Shown here piece by piece: positions 25,749 through 37,159 of a stretch of DNA of 54,587 nt; position 1 is the first letter of the stretch; every line of letters begins with the position of its first letter. The position numbers and the translations under genes were made by a program. The notes under the pieces are model-generated. The model worked only from the letters and a program-made list of their open reading frames with translations, did no database searches and was not told the origin of the DNA. Source of the DNA: Macromonas nakdongensis (GTDB taxonomy: Bacteria > Pseudomonadota > Gammaproteobacteria > Burkholderiales > Burkholderiaceae_C); contig NZ_NWMV01000066.1 of the NCBI RefSeq assembly GCF_002837145.1, positions 1 to 54,587 on the forward strand, in the 5' to 3' direction.

Positions 25749-26264
25749 ATGACCGACCACCACCCGATCCGCGTGCTGTTCCTGTGCGCCCACAACGCGG
25801 CCCGCAGCCAGATGGCCGAAGCCATCCTGAACCACATCGGCAGCGCGCGCTTCCAGGCCTATTCCGCCGGCAGCCAACCCACCGCCGACGGCCAACCGCA
25901 CCCACTGACCCTGGAAGCCCTGCGCAGCGCAGGCATCGCCACCGCCGGCCTGCGCAGCAAAAGCTGGGACGAGTTTTCGCGCCCGGACGCACCGGAACTG
26001 GACCTGGTCATCACCCTGTGTGACCAGTCGGCGGGCGAAGCCTGCCCCAGCTGGCCGGGTCAGCCGGTCACCGCCCACTGGGGCTACGAAGACCCCAGCC
26101 GCGTGCAAGCTTCGCACGACGAACAGCTGTACGCCTTCAAACACGTGTTGCACGCCCTGCACCAGCGGCTGGAACTGCTGATGAGCCTGCCGCTGTCGCG
26201 CCTGGACAAGTTCATGCTCGCCCACCACGCGCGCGGGCTGGCCCCGGGCAGCCCGGCGTCCTGA
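25749..26264 (+). CDS. arsC: Thioredoxin-coupled arsenate reductase (low-Mr phosphatase fold)
   Basis: 171-residue protein of the low-molecular-weight tyrosine phosphatase fold. The N-terminal CX5R loop is CAHNAAR (Cys13, Arg19) followed by SQMAEA. A second cysteine pair, Cys91 and Cys99 in TLCDQ and EACP, matches the redox cysteines of Trx-coupled ArsC, so arsenate reduction fits better than tyrosine dephosphorylation. It starts 1 nt after the ppk2 stop, placing it under the same Pho box. Phosphate-starved cells take up arsenate through Pst-type systems, which would make this pairing useful. The Asp of the phosphatase DP loop is not evident. No arsR or arsenite exporter is adjacent. Confidence 0.85.
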   Translation: MTDHHPIRVLFLCAHNAARSQMAEAILNHIGSARFQAYSAGSQPTADGQPHPLTLEALRSAGIATAGLRSKSWDEFSRPDAPELDLVITLCDQSAGEACPSWPGQPVTAHWGYEDPSRVQASHDEQLYAFKHVLHALHQRLELLMSLPLSRLDKFMLAHHARGLAPGSPAS

Positions 26265-26282
26265 GCCGGGGCCGCCAGCACT

Positions 26283-26798
26283 TCAGTCCAGCCACTTCTG
26301 CATGAAGCGGGCCTGGCCCAAGGCCGGGTCCAGCGCATAACCGGCGAAACCGATGCGTCGGTACAGCTGCACCGCGGGGGTGTTGCCTTCCAGCACCTCC
26401 AGGGTGAGCTTGCAGGCGCCGCGCTCCCGTGCCAGTTGCGCCACCAGGTCCAGCATGCGCTCGGCCACGCGCAGGCCGCGGTGGCTGGCCAGCACGGCCA
26501 CGTCGTGCACGTTGACCAGCGGCTGGCACTTGAAGGTGGAGAACCCCTCGATGGCGTTGACCAGGCCCACCGGCCGTTCGCCGTCGTAGGCCAGCACGCT
26601 GAAAGCGTGCGGGCGCCGCGCCAATTCCGGCACCAGGCGGGCCTTGGCCTGCTCACTCAGGGGCTCGCCACCCCCAGCGGGATCGCGGGCATAGGCGTCC
26701 AGCAAGGCCACCACCGCGGCCGCGTGCTGGGGGTTGGCGTAATCGGCCTGCAGCACGTGCAGGGCCGACACGGTGCTGTTCGTGGGGGTGCTCGTCAT
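26283..26798 (-). CDS. GNAT family N-acetyltransferase
   Basis: 171-residue acetyltransferase with the acetyl-CoA binding block NVHDVAVLASHRGLRVAERML and the C-terminal LEVLEGNTPAVQLYRRIGFAGY. Substrate unknown. ATG 26798 follows GGAG by 6 nt. It lies 14 nt downstream of glmM on the same strand and may be cotranscribed with the folP-glmM unit, but nothing ties it to peptidoglycan precursor synthesis. Confidence 0.85.
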   Translation of the reverse strand: MTSTPTNSTVSALHVLQADYANPQHAAAVVALLDAYARDPAGGGEPLSEQAKARLVPELARRPHAFSVLAYDGERPVGLVNAIEGFSTFKCQPLVNVHDVAVLASHRGLRVAERMLDLVAQLARERGACKLTLEVLEGNTPAVQLYRRIGFAGYALDPALGQARFMQKWLD

Positions 26799-26812
26799 CG
26801 GTCGCTCCGGCC

Positions 26813-28144
26813 TCAAGCCTGCGCGGCTTCGGCCAGGCGTTCGGCCCAGGCCTGGGCCTGCTCGGCCTCGCGCGCCTCCACCATCACCCGCAGCAAGGGC
26901 TCGGTGCCACTCGCGCGGATCAGCACCCGCCCGGTTTCGCCCAGCGCGGCCTCGGCGGCCTGCACCGCGGCCGCCAGCGCGGTGTTGCGCTGCCAGTCCT
27001 GGTCCGGGCGCAAGCGGACGTTGACCAGCGTCTGCGGGAACAGGCGGACGCCGGCCAGGGCATCGGCCAGGCTGCGCTCGCTGCGCACACAGGCCTGCAG
27101 CACCTGCAGGGCCGACACCAGGCTGTCACCGGTGGTCTGCTTGTCCAGCACCAGCAGGTGACCGGACCCTTCGCCACCCAGCAGCCAGTGGTGGCGGTGC
27201 AACTCTTCCAGCACATAGCGGTCGCCCACCTTGGCGCGCACGAATTGCACGCCTTTGGCCTTGAGCGCCACCTCCACCGCCATGTTGGTCATCAAGGTGC
27301 CGACGACGCCGGGCACCACCTCGTCACGGCCCAGGCGGTCGTCGGCCAGCAAATAAAGCAGTTCGTCGCCGTTGTACAGGCGGCCGTTGGCGTCCACCAT
27401 CTGGAGGCGGTCGGCGTCGCCGTCCAGGGCAATACCGACGTCGGCCCGGTGCTCGCGCACCGCGGCCACCAGCGCCTCGGGGTGCGTGGCACCGCACCCC
27501 TGGTTGATGTTCAGCCCATCGGGGCTGCAGCCGATGGTGACCACCTCGGCCCCGAGTTCGTGGAACACCTTGGGTGCGATGTGGTAGGCGGCCCCGTGCG
27601 CCGCATCCACCACGATCTTCATGCCTTTGAGGGTCAGGTCGGTGCCGAAGGTGCTTTTGCAAAACTCGATGTAGCGGCCCGCGGCGTCGTCCAGGCGCCG
27701 TGCCTTGCCCAGGCCGGCCGCATCCACCCACACCGGGGGCTCGTCCAGGGCCGCTTCCACCGCCAGCTCCCACTCGTCGGGCAACTTGGCACCCTGGGCG
27801 CTGAAAAACTTGATGCCGTTGTCGGCAAAGGGGTTGTGGCTGGCCGAAATGACCACGCCCAGGCTGGCGCGCTGGGCACGTGTCAGGTAAGCCACGGCCG
27901 GGGTCGGCACCGGCCCCAGCAGCACCACATCCACCCCGGCGGAGTTGAAACCCGACTCCAACGCCGACTCCAGCATGTAGCCGGAAATGCGGGTGTCCTT
28001 GCCGATCAGCACGGTGGGGTGGGCCTCGGTGCGCTTGAGCACCCGCCCCACGGCGTGCGCCAGTTTGAGGACGAAATCGGGGGTGATGGGGTAGGTACCG
28101 ACGGTGCCGCGGATGCCGTCGGTGCCAAAAAATGTGCGGGCCAT
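26813..28144 (-). CDS. glmM: Phosphoglucosamine mutase
   Basis: Interconverts glucosamine-6-phosphate and glucosamine-1-phosphate for UDP-GlcNAc. The 443-residue protein has the four domains of the alpha-D-phosphohexomutase family: FGTDGIRG near the N-terminus, phosphorylated Ser102 in ISASHNP (same number as E. coli), the metal loop [11 protein letters not shown], sugar loop GGEGSGH, and the phosphate-binding [17 protein letters not shown] 28144 ([10 protein letters not shown]) is the family start. Standard position after folP. Confidence 0.96.
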   Translation of the reverse strand: MARTFFGTDGIRGTVGTYPITPDFVLKLAHAVGRVLKRTEAHPTVLIGKDTRISGYMLESALESGFNSAGVDVVLLGPVPTPAVAYLTRAQRASLGVVISASHNPFADNGIKFFSAQGAKLPDEWELAVEAALDEPPVWVDAAGLGKARRLDDAAGRYIEFCKSTFGTDLTLKGMKIVVDAAHGAAYHIAPKVFHELGAEVVTIGCSPDGLNINQGCGATHPEALVAAVREHRADVGIALDGDADRLQMVDANGRLYNGDELLYLLADDRLGRDEVVPGVVGTLMTNMAVEVALKAKGVQFVRAKVGDRYVLEELHRHHWLLGGEGSGHLLVLDKQTTGDSLVSALQVLQACVRSERSLADALAGVRLFPQTLVNVRLRPDQDWQRNTALAAAVQAAEAALGETGRVLIRASGTEPLLRVMVEAREAEQAQAWAERLAEAAQA

Positions 28145-28180
28145 GCTGGTACGGGTGTGCCGGTGTTGTGACAAAGCCGA

Positions 28181-29041
28181 TTATCGGCGCTGCTCGGCCA
28201 TGGCCTGCCACACCTTCAGCGCATCGGCCGTGGCGCGCACGTCGTGCACGCGCACGATGCGCGCCCCGCGGTCCACCGCCAGCACGGCGGCGGCCACGCT
28301 GGCGGCCACGCGCTCGTGCGCCACGTCCTGCCCCGTGACCCGCCCCAGCGAGGACTTGCGCGACCAGCCAGCCAGCAGCGGGTAACCCAGGGCCAGCACC
28401 TCGGCCTGGCGCGCCAGCAAGGCGAAGTTCTGCGCCACGGTTTTGCCGAACCCGATGCCATAGTCCAGCACAATGCGCTCGGCCGCCACCCCCACGTCGC
28501 GCAGGCCCTGGGCGTGCCGCTGCAGAAAAGCCGCCACCTGGGGCACGGCATCCCCTTCCATGGGGGCGGTCTGCATGCGCTGGGGCTCCAGGTGCATGTG
28601 CATCAGGCACACGCCGCAGCCGGGGTGGCGGGCCACCACCTCCACGCCGCTCAAGCCTTGTTCACCGGGGCGCTGCAGGGCCCACACGTCGTTCACGATG
28701 TCGGCGCCCAGGTCCAGGCAGGCCCGCATCACCTCGGGTTTGTAGGTGTCGATGGACACCGGCACGTTCAGCTTGACCAGTTCGCGCACCACCGGCAACA
28801 CCCGGGCCAGTTCTTCGGCCAGCGGCACGGGTGGTGCGCCCGGCCGGGTCGATTCACCCCCCACGTCAAGGATGTGGGCGCCTTGGGCCAGCAGGCTTTC
28901 GGCGTGACGCACCGCGGCGCTGGCGTCGGCGTGGGACCCCCCATCGGAAAACGAATCGGGCGTGACGTTGACGATGCCCATCACCTTGGGCTGGCGCAGG
29001 TCGATCGTGTGGCGGGTGGTCTGCCAAAAAGTGTGCATCAT
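28181..29041 (-). CDS. folP: Dihydropteroate synthase
   Basis: Condenses p-aminobenzoate with dihydropterin pyrophosphate in folate synthesis and is the sulfonamide target. The 286-residue TIM barrel includes GIVNVTPDSFSDGG, DVGGESTRPGA, LNVPVSIDTYKPEV, NDVWALQ and GWSRKSSLGRVTG. The start is one of two adjacent Met codons (29041 or 29038), without a clear ribosome site. It is 36 nt upstream of glmM in the conserved rlmE-ftsH-folP-glmM order. Confidence 0.95.
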   Translation of the reverse strand: MMHTFWQTTRHTIDLRQPKVMGIVNVTPDSFSDGGSHADASAAVRHAESLLAQGAHILDVGGESTRPGAPPVPLAEELARVLPVVRELVKLNVPVSIDTYKPEVMRACLDLGADIVNDVWALQRPGEQGLSGVEVVARHPGCGVCLMHMHLEPQRMQTAPMEGDAVPQVAAFLQRHAQGLRDVGVAAERIVLDYGIGFGKTVAQNFALLARQAEVLALGYPLLAGWSRKSSLGRVTGQDVAHERVAASVAAAVLAVDRGARIVRVHDVRATADALKVWQAMAEQRR

Positions 29042-29133
29042 GGGGAATCGGGACAGAGGTGGGCGCACGGGCCGGACCGTGGAAAGCAAGCGGGGCCCTC
29101 AGGCCCCGGTGGTGTACTCACGGTATCGATGGA

Positions 29134-31050
<1,917 letters not shown>

Positions 31051-31173
31051 GTAGAGCTCCTGCTGTTTGACTGTGTGTCAATTGGGCCCCATTTTAGGTC
31101 TTTCAAGGCAGGACCAGGGAAACCACGGGGGCAGCCCTGACAATCGGGTCCATAGCCTTGGCCTAAGGGGCGG

Positions 31174-31839
31174 TCACTTCAGACCAATGCCGACCAAAAA
31201 GGTTTCCGAGGATTTGTCGCGCGAGGCCTTGGGCTTGAGCGGCTTGACCACCTTGAACGTGTCCTTGAACAGCTTGACCAGCTCGTTGTAGCCGCTGCCG
31301 TGGAACAGCTTCACCACCAGTGCCCCCTCGGGCTTGAGGTGGGTGCGGGCAAAGTCCACCGCCAGCTCCACCAGGTGGACGATGCGGGCCGCGTCCACCG
31401 ACTCCACCCCCGACAGGTTGGGAGCCATGTCGGACACCACCACGTCCAGGGCCGGCACCACACCGTCCACGCGCAGCGCGTCCTCCAGCTGGGCCAGCAC
31501 CGCTGCCTCGCGGAAATCGCCCTGGATGAAATGCACGCCCTCGATCGGCTCCATGGGCAGCAGGTCCAGCCCGACGATGGTGCCGTTGAGTTCGCCCACC
31601 GCCGCCCCGGTGGGCGACAGGCGCCGGCGCAGGTACTGGCTCCAGGCACCCGGGGCGCAGCCCAGGTCCACCACCCGTTGCCCGGGGCGGATCAGACGGA
31701 ACACCTCGTCGATCTCCTTGAGCTTGTACGCGGCGCGCGCGCGGTAGCCCTCCTTCTGGGCCAATTTGACCCACGGATCGTTGACGTGCTGGTTCAGCCA
31801 GGCCTTGTTGACCTTCTTGCTCTGTGTTTTGACCTTCAT
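31174..31839 (-). CDS. rlmE: 23S rRNA 2'-O-ribose methyltransferase RlmE
   Basis: Methylates U2552 of the 23S rRNA A-loop on the assembled 50S subunit. The 221-residue FtsJ-type Rossmann methyltransferase has SAM motif [14 protein letters not shown], catalytic SDMAPNLSG (Asp) and the Lys in [11 protein letters not shown]. The basic N-terminus ([14 protein letters not shown]) fits rRNA binding. Head of the rlmE-ftsH-folP-glmM series, divergent from yhbY with only 17 nt between start codons. Confidence 0.96.
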   Translation of the reverse strand: MKVKTQSKKVNKAWLNQHVNDPWVKLAQKEGYRARAAYKLKEIDEVFRLIRPGQRVVDLGCAPGAWSQYLRRRLSPTGAAVGELNGTIVGLDLLPMEPIEGVHFIQGDFREAAVLAQLEDALRVDGVVPALDVVVSDMAPNLSGVESVDAARIVHLVELAVDFARTHLKPEGALVVKLFHGSGYNELVKLFKDTFKVVKPLKPKASRDKSSETFLVGIGLK

Positions 31840-31856
31840 GCGGGGATAATTGTCCC

Positions 31857-32333
31857 ATGCCTCACATCCAACTCACTCCCGCCCAGCGCAAAGTCCACCG
31901 GGCCGACGCGCACCACCTCGATCCCGTCGTCCTCATCGGCGGCGACGGCCTGACCGACGCGGTCAAGAAAGAGGTGGACGCCGCCCTCAACGCCCACGGG
32001 CTGATCAAGGTGCGCGTGTTCTCCGACGACCGCGCCCAGCGCGAAACCTTCCTGGCCACCCTGGCCGACGAACTCAACGCCGCCCCCATCCAGCACATCG
32101 GCAAATTGCTGGTGCTGTGGCGCCCGCTGCCCGAAAAAGAAAAAGCGGTGGACGAAGACCGCAAACCCGGCCCGCGCGACGTGAAATTGCTGAAATACAG
32201 CAAGAAAGGCGGCCAACGCCCCGAAGTCAAAATGGTGCGGGTGCTGGGCAACGAGCGCCTCACCTCGGGCGGCCTGATCAAGCGCGCGAAAAAACCCACA
32301 CAGAAAAGTGTGAAGAAAACCACGCAAAAATAA
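31857..32333 (+). CDS. yhbY: YhbY-family RNA-binding protein (CRM domain) with basic tail
   Basis: Ribosome-assembly factor associated with the 50S subunit. The CRM/KH-like domain covers about residues 4-95 ([39 protein letters not shown]). At 158 residues it is much longer than E. coli YhbY (97). The extra C-terminal 60 residues are very Lys/Arg-rich, ending in a Lys-Thr-rich tail ([10 protein letters not shown]). A GATAAT element (31845-31850) ends 6 nt before the ATG, so the mRNA might be nearly leaderless. prlC follows after 4 nt. Confidence 0.9.
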   Translation: MPHIQLTPAQRKVHRADAHHLDPVVLIGGDGLTDAVKKEVDAALNAHGLIKVRVFSDDRAQRETFLATLADELNAAPIQHIGKLLVLWRPLPEKEKAVDEDRKPGPRDVKLLKYSKKGGQRPEVKMVRVLGNERLTSGGLIKRAKKPTQKSVKKTTQK

Positions 32334-32337
32334 ACGC

Positions 32338-34434
32338 ATGAACGCCGTCACCCCCACCCCCCTGCAATTGGCCGACAACCCGCTGCTCGACCTGGCCGAC
32401 CTGCCGCTGTTCGACCGCATCCGCCCCGAACACGTGGTGCCGGCCATGGAGGCCCTGTTGGCCGCGGCCGACAGCGCCCTGGAAACGGTGACCGCCACCG
32501 ACTTCCCGGCCGACTGGGGCCGCATGGCCCAGGTGCTGGACGTGGCCACCGACCGCCTGGGCCGTGCCTGGGGCGCGGTGGGGCACCTGAACGCGGTGGC
32601 CGACACGCCCGAGTTGCGTGCCGCCTACAACGCCGCCCTGCCCCAGGTGACGGAATTTTGGACCCGCCTGGGTGCCGATGAACGCCTGTACGCCAAGTAC
32701 AAGGCCATGGACCCGGCCCGCCTCACGCCCGAACAGACCCAGGCCCACCGCAACGCCATGCGCGGCTTCGTGCTGGGCGGCGCCGAACTGCAGGGTGCGG
32801 CCAAGGAACGCTTCGCCGCCATCCAGGAACGCCAGGCCGAGCTGAGCCAGAAATTCAGCGAAAACGCGCTCGACGCGAGCGACAGTTTTGCCTACTTCGC
32901 CACGGCCGAGGAACTCGACGGCGTGCCGGCCGACGTGCTGGAAGCCACCCGCGCCGCCGCCCAGGCCGCAGGCCAGGATGGGCACAAGCTCACCCTCAAA
33001 CTGCCCTGCTACCTGCCGGTGATGCAGTTCGCCCGCCGGCGCGACCTGCGCGAACGCCTGTACCGCGCCTACGCCACCCGCGCCAGCGAACAGGCCGACG
33101 GCGAGGCGGTGAAGTTCGACAACACCGTCTTGATCCGCGAGATTCTGGCCCTGCGCCAGGAAGAAGCCGAACTGCTGGGCCACCCCGACTTTGCCACCGT
33201 GTCGCTGGTGCCCAAGATGGCCGATTCGCCGGCGCAGGTGGTGCAGTTCCTGCGCGAACTGGCCGTCAAGGCCCGCCCCTACGCCGAGCAGGACCTGGCC
33301 GACATGCGCGCCTTCGCCGCGGCGGAACTGGGCCTGGACGACCCGCAGCCCTGGGACTGGACCCACGTGGGCGAACAGCTGCGCCAAGCCCGCTACGCCT
33401 ACAGCGAACAGGACGTCAAACCCTACTTCACCGCGCCCAAGGTGCTCGACGGCCTGTTCCACATCGTTGAAACGCTGTTCGAGGTCCGCATCCGCCCCGA
33501 CACGGCCCCGGTCTGGCACCCGGGAGTGCGTTTCTTCCGCATCGAGCGCGCCGGCCCCGCGGGCACCACGCCCACCCTGGTCGGCCAGTTCTACCTGGAC
33601 CCCGGCGCCCGCACCGGCAAGCGCGGCGGCGCCTGGATGGACGACGTGCGCGGCCGCTGGCTGCGCCCCGACACCGGCGCCCTGCAGACCCCGGTGGCGC
33701 ACCTGGTGTGCAACTTCGCCGAAGGCGTGGGCGACAAACCCGCCCTGCTCACGCACGACGACGTCATCACCCTGTTCCACGAATTCGGCCACGGCCTGCA
33801 CCACCTGCTGACGCAGGTGAACGAGCGCGACGTCTCCGGGATCAGCGGCGTCGAATGGGACGCGGTGGAACTGCCCAGTCAGTTCATGGAAAACTTCTGC
33901 TGGGAATGGGACGTGCTACAGCGCATGACCGCCCACGTGGACACCGGCGAGGCCTTGCCACGCGAGTTGTTCGACAAGATGCTGGCGGCCAAGAACTTCC
34001 AGAGCGGCCTGCAGACGCTGCGGCAGATCGAGTTTTCGCTGTTCGACATGCTGCTGCACCGCCACGACGCGCCCCAGTCCGTCGACGGCGCCGATTTCAT
34101 GGCCTTGCTGCAGCAGGTGCGCGACGAGGTGGCCGTGGTCCAACCGCCGGCCTACAGCCGCACGGCGCACACCTTCAGCCACATCTTCGCGGGCGGCTAC
34201 GCGGCCGGCTACTACAGCTACAAATGGGCCGAGGTGCTGAGCGCCGACGCCTACGCCGCCTTCGAAGAAGCGGCACGCACCCACGGCAGCACGCTGGACG
34301 TGGCCACCGGGCGCCGCTACCGCGAGGCGATCCTGGAAGCCGGCGGCAGCCGCCCGGCCATGGAATCGTTCAAGGCCTTCCGCGGCCGCGAACCGCAGAT
34401 CGACGCGCTGCTGCGGCACCAGGGCATGGCCTGA
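32338..34434 (+). CDS. prlC: Oligopeptidase A (M3 family metallopeptidase)
   Basis: Cytosolic zinc peptidase degrading oligopeptides and cleaved signal peptides. The 698-residue protein has the thimet-type helical fold with HEFGH at residues 481-485, the glutamate ligand further on in the QFMENFCWEW block, and the C-terminal substrate segment FSHIFAGGYAAGYYSYKWAEVL. Length and motifs match E. coli OpdA (680). It is four bases from yhbY, so probably cotranscribed, and converges on the VF530-like gene. Confidence 0.96.
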   Translation: MNAVTPTPLQLADNPLLDLADLPLFDRIRPEHVVPAMEALLAAADSALETVTATDFPADWGRMAQVLDVATDRLGRAWGAVGHLNAVADTPELRAAYNAALPQVTEFWTRLGADERLYAKYKAMDPARLTPEQTQAHRNAMRGFVLGGAELQGAAKERFAAIQERQAELSQKFSENALDASDSFAYFATAEELDGVPADVLEATRAAAQAAGQDGHKLTLKLPCYLPVMQFARRRDLRERLYRAYATRASEQADGEAVKFDNTVLIREILALRQEEAELLGHPDFATVSLVPKMADSPAQVVQFLRELAVKARPYAEQDLADMRAFAAAELGLDDPQPWDWTHVGEQLRQARYAYSEQDVKPYFTAPKVLDGLFHIVETLFEVRIRPDTAPVWHPGVRFFRIERAGPAGTTPTLVGQFYLDPGARTGKRGGAWMDDVRGRWLRPDTGALQTPVAHLVCNFAEGVGDKPALLTHDDVITLFHEFGHGLHHLLTQVNERDVSGISGVEWDAVELPSQFMENFCWEWDVLQRMTAHVDTGEALPRELFDKMLAAKNFQSGLQTLRQIEFSLFDMLLHRHDAPQSVDGADFMALLQQVRDEVAVVQPPAYSRTAHTFSHIFAGGYAAGYYSYKWAEVLSADAYAAFEEAARTHGSTLDVATGRRYREAILEAGGSRPAMESFKAFRGREPQIDALLRHQGMA

Positions 34435-34470
34435 CCCGATCCGCCCGGCCCCACTCGGGGTCGGGTGGGT

Positions 34471-34734
34471 TCAAGCGCGGCCGACCTGGCCGCGGCGCTG
34501 CTCGCGCAGCATGAACAGGTAGAGCCCCTCGACCTTCTCGCGCGCCCACGGCGTCTTGCGCAGGAACTTCAGGCTGGACGCCACACTGGGCTCGTGGGTG
34601 AAGCAGCGCAGCGGGATACGTTGCCACAGCTCCGACCAGCCGTAGTGCGCCACCAGGGCATTGACCATGGCCTCCAGCGTCACCCCGTGCAAGGGGTTGC
34701 GCGGCTGGGCCGGCGCGGCGGTCTGGTCGCTCAT
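34471..34734 (-). CDS. VF530-family (DUF2132) small DNA-binding-like protein
   Basis: 87-residue protein with the DUF2132 signature [20 protein letters not shown], then [27 protein letters not shown]. The family's Vibrio fischeri member VF530 has a DNA-binding-like fold with unclear function. ATG 34734 overlaps the rpiA stop in ATGA, so it is coupled to rpiA. Confidence 0.88.
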   Translation of the reverse strand: MSDQTAAPAQPRNPLHGVTLEAMVNALVAHYGWSELWQRIPLRCFTHEPSVASSLKFLRKTPWAREKVEGLYLFMLREQRRGQVGRA

Positions 34735-35423
34735 GCGCCGAATTCGAAGGTCTTGACGCCCTGGGCCGTGCCCAGCAGGCAGACATGCGCCTTCTGGTGG
34801 GCGAACACCCCGACCGTGAGCACACCGGGCCAGTTGTTGACCTCGCTCTCGAAGGCCAGCGGGTCGGCGATCTGCAGGCCGGTCACGTCCAGGATGTGCT
34901 GGCCGTTGTCGGTCACCAGCGGCACTCCATCCTTCAGGCGCAGGGTGGCGCTGCCGCCCAGGACCGCAAAACGGCGGGCGATCTGCTGCGCGGCCATCGG
35001 GATCACCTCCACCGGCAGCGGGAAAGCGCCCAGCACCGGCACCCATTTGCTCTCGTCGGCGATGCACACGAAACGCCGAGACAGAGCGGCCACGATTTTT
35101 TCGCGCGTCAGCGCCGCGCCGCCCCCTTTGACCATGTGGCCCTGCGGGTCGATCTCGTCGGCCCCGTCCACGTAGACGGACAACTGCTCCACCTCGTTGG
35201 CGTCGAACACTGGGATGCCCAGCGCCTGCAGGCGCTCGGTCGAGGCGACCGAGCTGGAGACGGCGCCGCGGATCTGGTCCTTCATGCCGGCCAGCGCGTC
35301 GATGAACTTGTTGACGGTGGAGCCGGTGCCGACGCCGACGATCTCGCCGGGCACCACGTACTGCAGCGCGGCTTGGCCGACCAGGGTCTTGAGTTCGTCT
35401 TGGCTGAAGGGGGTGGTGCTCAT
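34731..35423 (-). CDS. rpiA: Ribose-5-phosphate isomerase A
   Basis: Interconverts ribose-5-phosphate and ribulose-5-phosphate in the pentose phosphate pathway. The 230 residues show the substrate loops [10 protein letters not shown] and [13 protein letters not shown], the catalytic Asp segment VDGADEID and the phosphate-binding [15 protein letters not shown] 35423 ([11 protein letters not shown]) gives the usual length of about 220-230. Divergent from pyrD across 70 nt. Confidence 0.96.
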   Translation of the reverse strand: MSTTPFSQDELKTLVGQAALQYVVPGEIVGVGTGSTVNKFIDALAGMKDQIRGAVSSSVASTERLQALGIPVFDANEVEQLSVYVDGADEIDPQGHMVKGGGAALTREKIVAALSRRFVCIADESKWVPVLGAFPLPVEVIPMAAQQIARRFAVLGGSATLRLKDGVPLVTDNGQHILDVTGLQIADPLAFESEVNNWPGVLTVGVFAHQKAHVCLLGTAQGVKTFEFGA

Positions 35424-35493
35424 GGGGTGGGTGCGATCTGGGACAATGCCGGGCGGTGGCCGTTTGGGGCCACCCACTAGACGCGATTATCCA

Positions 35494-36549
35494 ATGTCCC
35501 TGCTGCCTTATTCCTTCGCACGCCCCTTCCTTTTCAACATGGACCCGGAAGCGGCGCACGAACTCACGCTGAACAACCTGGCACGCATCCAGCATACGCC
35601 GCTGATGTGCCTGGCGGCGCAGCCGCGCGTGAGCGACCCCGTCACCCTGGCCGGACTGCGCTTTCCCAACCGCGTCGGGCTGGCCGCCGGGCTGGACAAG
35701 AACGCCCGCTGCATCGACGCCTGGGGCGCCATGGGCTTCGGTTTCGTGGAAGTGGGCACGGTGACGCCCAAGGGCCAGCCGGGTAACCCCAAGCCGCGTA
35801 TGTTCCGCATTCCCGAAAAGCAGGCGCTGATCAACCGCCTGGGCTTCAACAACGAGGGGCTGGACGCTTTCCTCGCCAATGTGCAGCGCTCGCGGCTGCG
35901 CCAGCGCCCGCAACCGGACGGCATGCTGTTGGGGCTGAACATCGGCAAGAACGCGGCCACCCCCATCGAAAACGCCACCGACGACTACCTGACCTGCTTG
36001 AGCGGCGTCTACCCGCACGCCGACTACGTGACGGTCAACATCTCCAGCCCCAACACAAAAAACCTGCGCGCGCTGCAAAGCGACGAAGCGCTGGACCAGT
36101 TGCTGGGGGCGCTGGCGGCGCGGCGCACCGAACTGGCCGAGCGCCACGGCGTGCACAAACCGGTGTTCGTGAAAATCGCCCCCGACCTGGACGAGACCCA
36201 GGTCGCGGTGATCGCCGACACCCTGGTGCGCCACGGCATGGACGGCGTGGTGGCCACCAACACCACCCTGAGCCGCAGCGCGGTGCAGGGCCTGCCGCAC
36301 GCGGAAGAGGCCGGCGGCCTGTCGGGCGCCCCGGTGCTGGAGGCCAGCAACGCGGTCATCCGCCAACTGCGCGCCCGGCTGGGCAAGGGCTACCCCATCA
36401 TCGGCGTGGGCGGCATTTTGAGCGGGGCCGACGCGGTGGGCAAACTGGAGGCTGGCGCCGACGTGGTGCAGATCTACAGCGGCCTGATCTACCAAGGGCC
36501 GGCCCTGGTGACCGAAGTGGCCCGGGCGCTGCAGGCCCAGCGGCTCTGA
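35494..36549 (+). CDS. pyrD: Dihydroorotate dehydrogenase, class 2 (quinone)
   Basis: Membrane-associated FMN enzyme of pyrimidine synthesis that passes electrons to quinone. The 351-residue protein has the class 2 N-terminal amphipathic helices ([17 protein letters not shown]), [34 protein letters not shown], catalytic Ser in [13 protein letters not shown] and the FMN phosphate loop [14 protein letters not shown] 35494 is preceded by GATTAT but no clear ribosome site. Converges on dsbB. Confidence 0.96.
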   Translation: MSLLPYSFARPFLFNMDPEAAHELTLNNLARIQHTPLMCLAAQPRVSDPVTLAGLRFPNRVGLAAGLDKNARCIDAWGAMGFGFVEVGTVTPKGQPGNPKPRMFRIPEKQALINRLGFNNEGLDAFLANVQRSRLRQRPQPDGMLLGLNIGKNAATPIENATDDYLTCLSGVYPHADYVTVNISSPNTKNLRALQSDEALDQLLGALAARRTELAERHGVHKPVFVKIAPDLDETQVAVIADTLVRHGMDGVVATNTTLSRSAVQGLPHAEEAGGLSGAPVLEASNAVIRQLRARLGKGYPIIGVGGILSGADAVGKLEAGADVVQIYSGLIYQGPALVTEVARALQAQRL

Positions 36550-36579
36550 AACGGGGGCGCCCGCTCGGCACCGGCCGGG

Positions 36580-37104
36580 TCAGACCGGCTGCGACCGGTG
36601 CACGCGCCAGACCAGGGCCGCGACCACTGCACCCAGCGCCACGAAGCACAGGAAGGACCAGTTGGCAATCGACAGGCCCAGGAAGGTCCAGTCGATCTGG
36701 GTGCAGTCACCACTGCCCCGGAAGATCATGGGAACGACCCGGCGCAGCGGGAAGCTTTCGATCATGCCGTAGAGGTCGCGGCCGCAGCTGTAGACCTCGG
36801 GCGGGTACCACTGCAGGAAACTCTGCCGCGCGGCGGTGAAGGCGCCCAGTCCCGCGAACAGCACCAACCCCACACCCCCCCAGCGGTGCCAGGCCGCAGA
36901 ACGCGTCGAAGCCAGCGCTGCGGCCAACAGCCCGATGGCGATGAGGGCATAGCGTTGCACGATGCACATGGGGCAAGGCTCCAGCCCGACCACGTGCTGC
37001 AGGTACAGGCCGAACCCGAACATGCCGGCACACACCGCGGCGATGGCGGCAAACACGGCGCGCGGACGCGCCCACAGGGACTGAGCGGAGCAAATCACAA
37101 ACAT
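36580..37104 (-). CDS. dsbB: Disulfide bond formation protein B
   Basis: Inner-membrane quinone reductase that reoxidises DsbA. The 174 residues form four membrane helices. The first periplasmic loop carries Cys44-Cys47 (EPCPMC), the second Cys107 and Cys134, the four redox cysteines of the family. ATG 37104 (MFVICSAQ) is my choice. An in-frame ATG at 37128 would add eight residues. Confidence 0.93.
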   Translation of the reverse strand: MFVICSAQSLWARPRAVFAAIAAVCAGMFGFGLYLQHVVGLEPCPMCIVQRYALIAIGLLAAALASTRSAAWHRWGGVGLVLFAGLGAFTAARQSFLQWYPPEVYSCGRDLYGMIESFPLRRVVPMIFRGSGDCTQIDWTFLGLSIANWSFLCFVALGAVVAALVWRVHRSQPV

Positions 37105-37159
37105 CTTTCCGGGAGGTGACACCGGCATTGTGACCGGCGCCACCCGCCCCGGTTCCCCA

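Noticed and set aside
29091-29108. Perfect 7-bp stem-loop downstream of ftsH as a terminator
   Set aside because: There is no T run, and the next gene folP follows closely in a conserved operon order, so termination there is unlikely.
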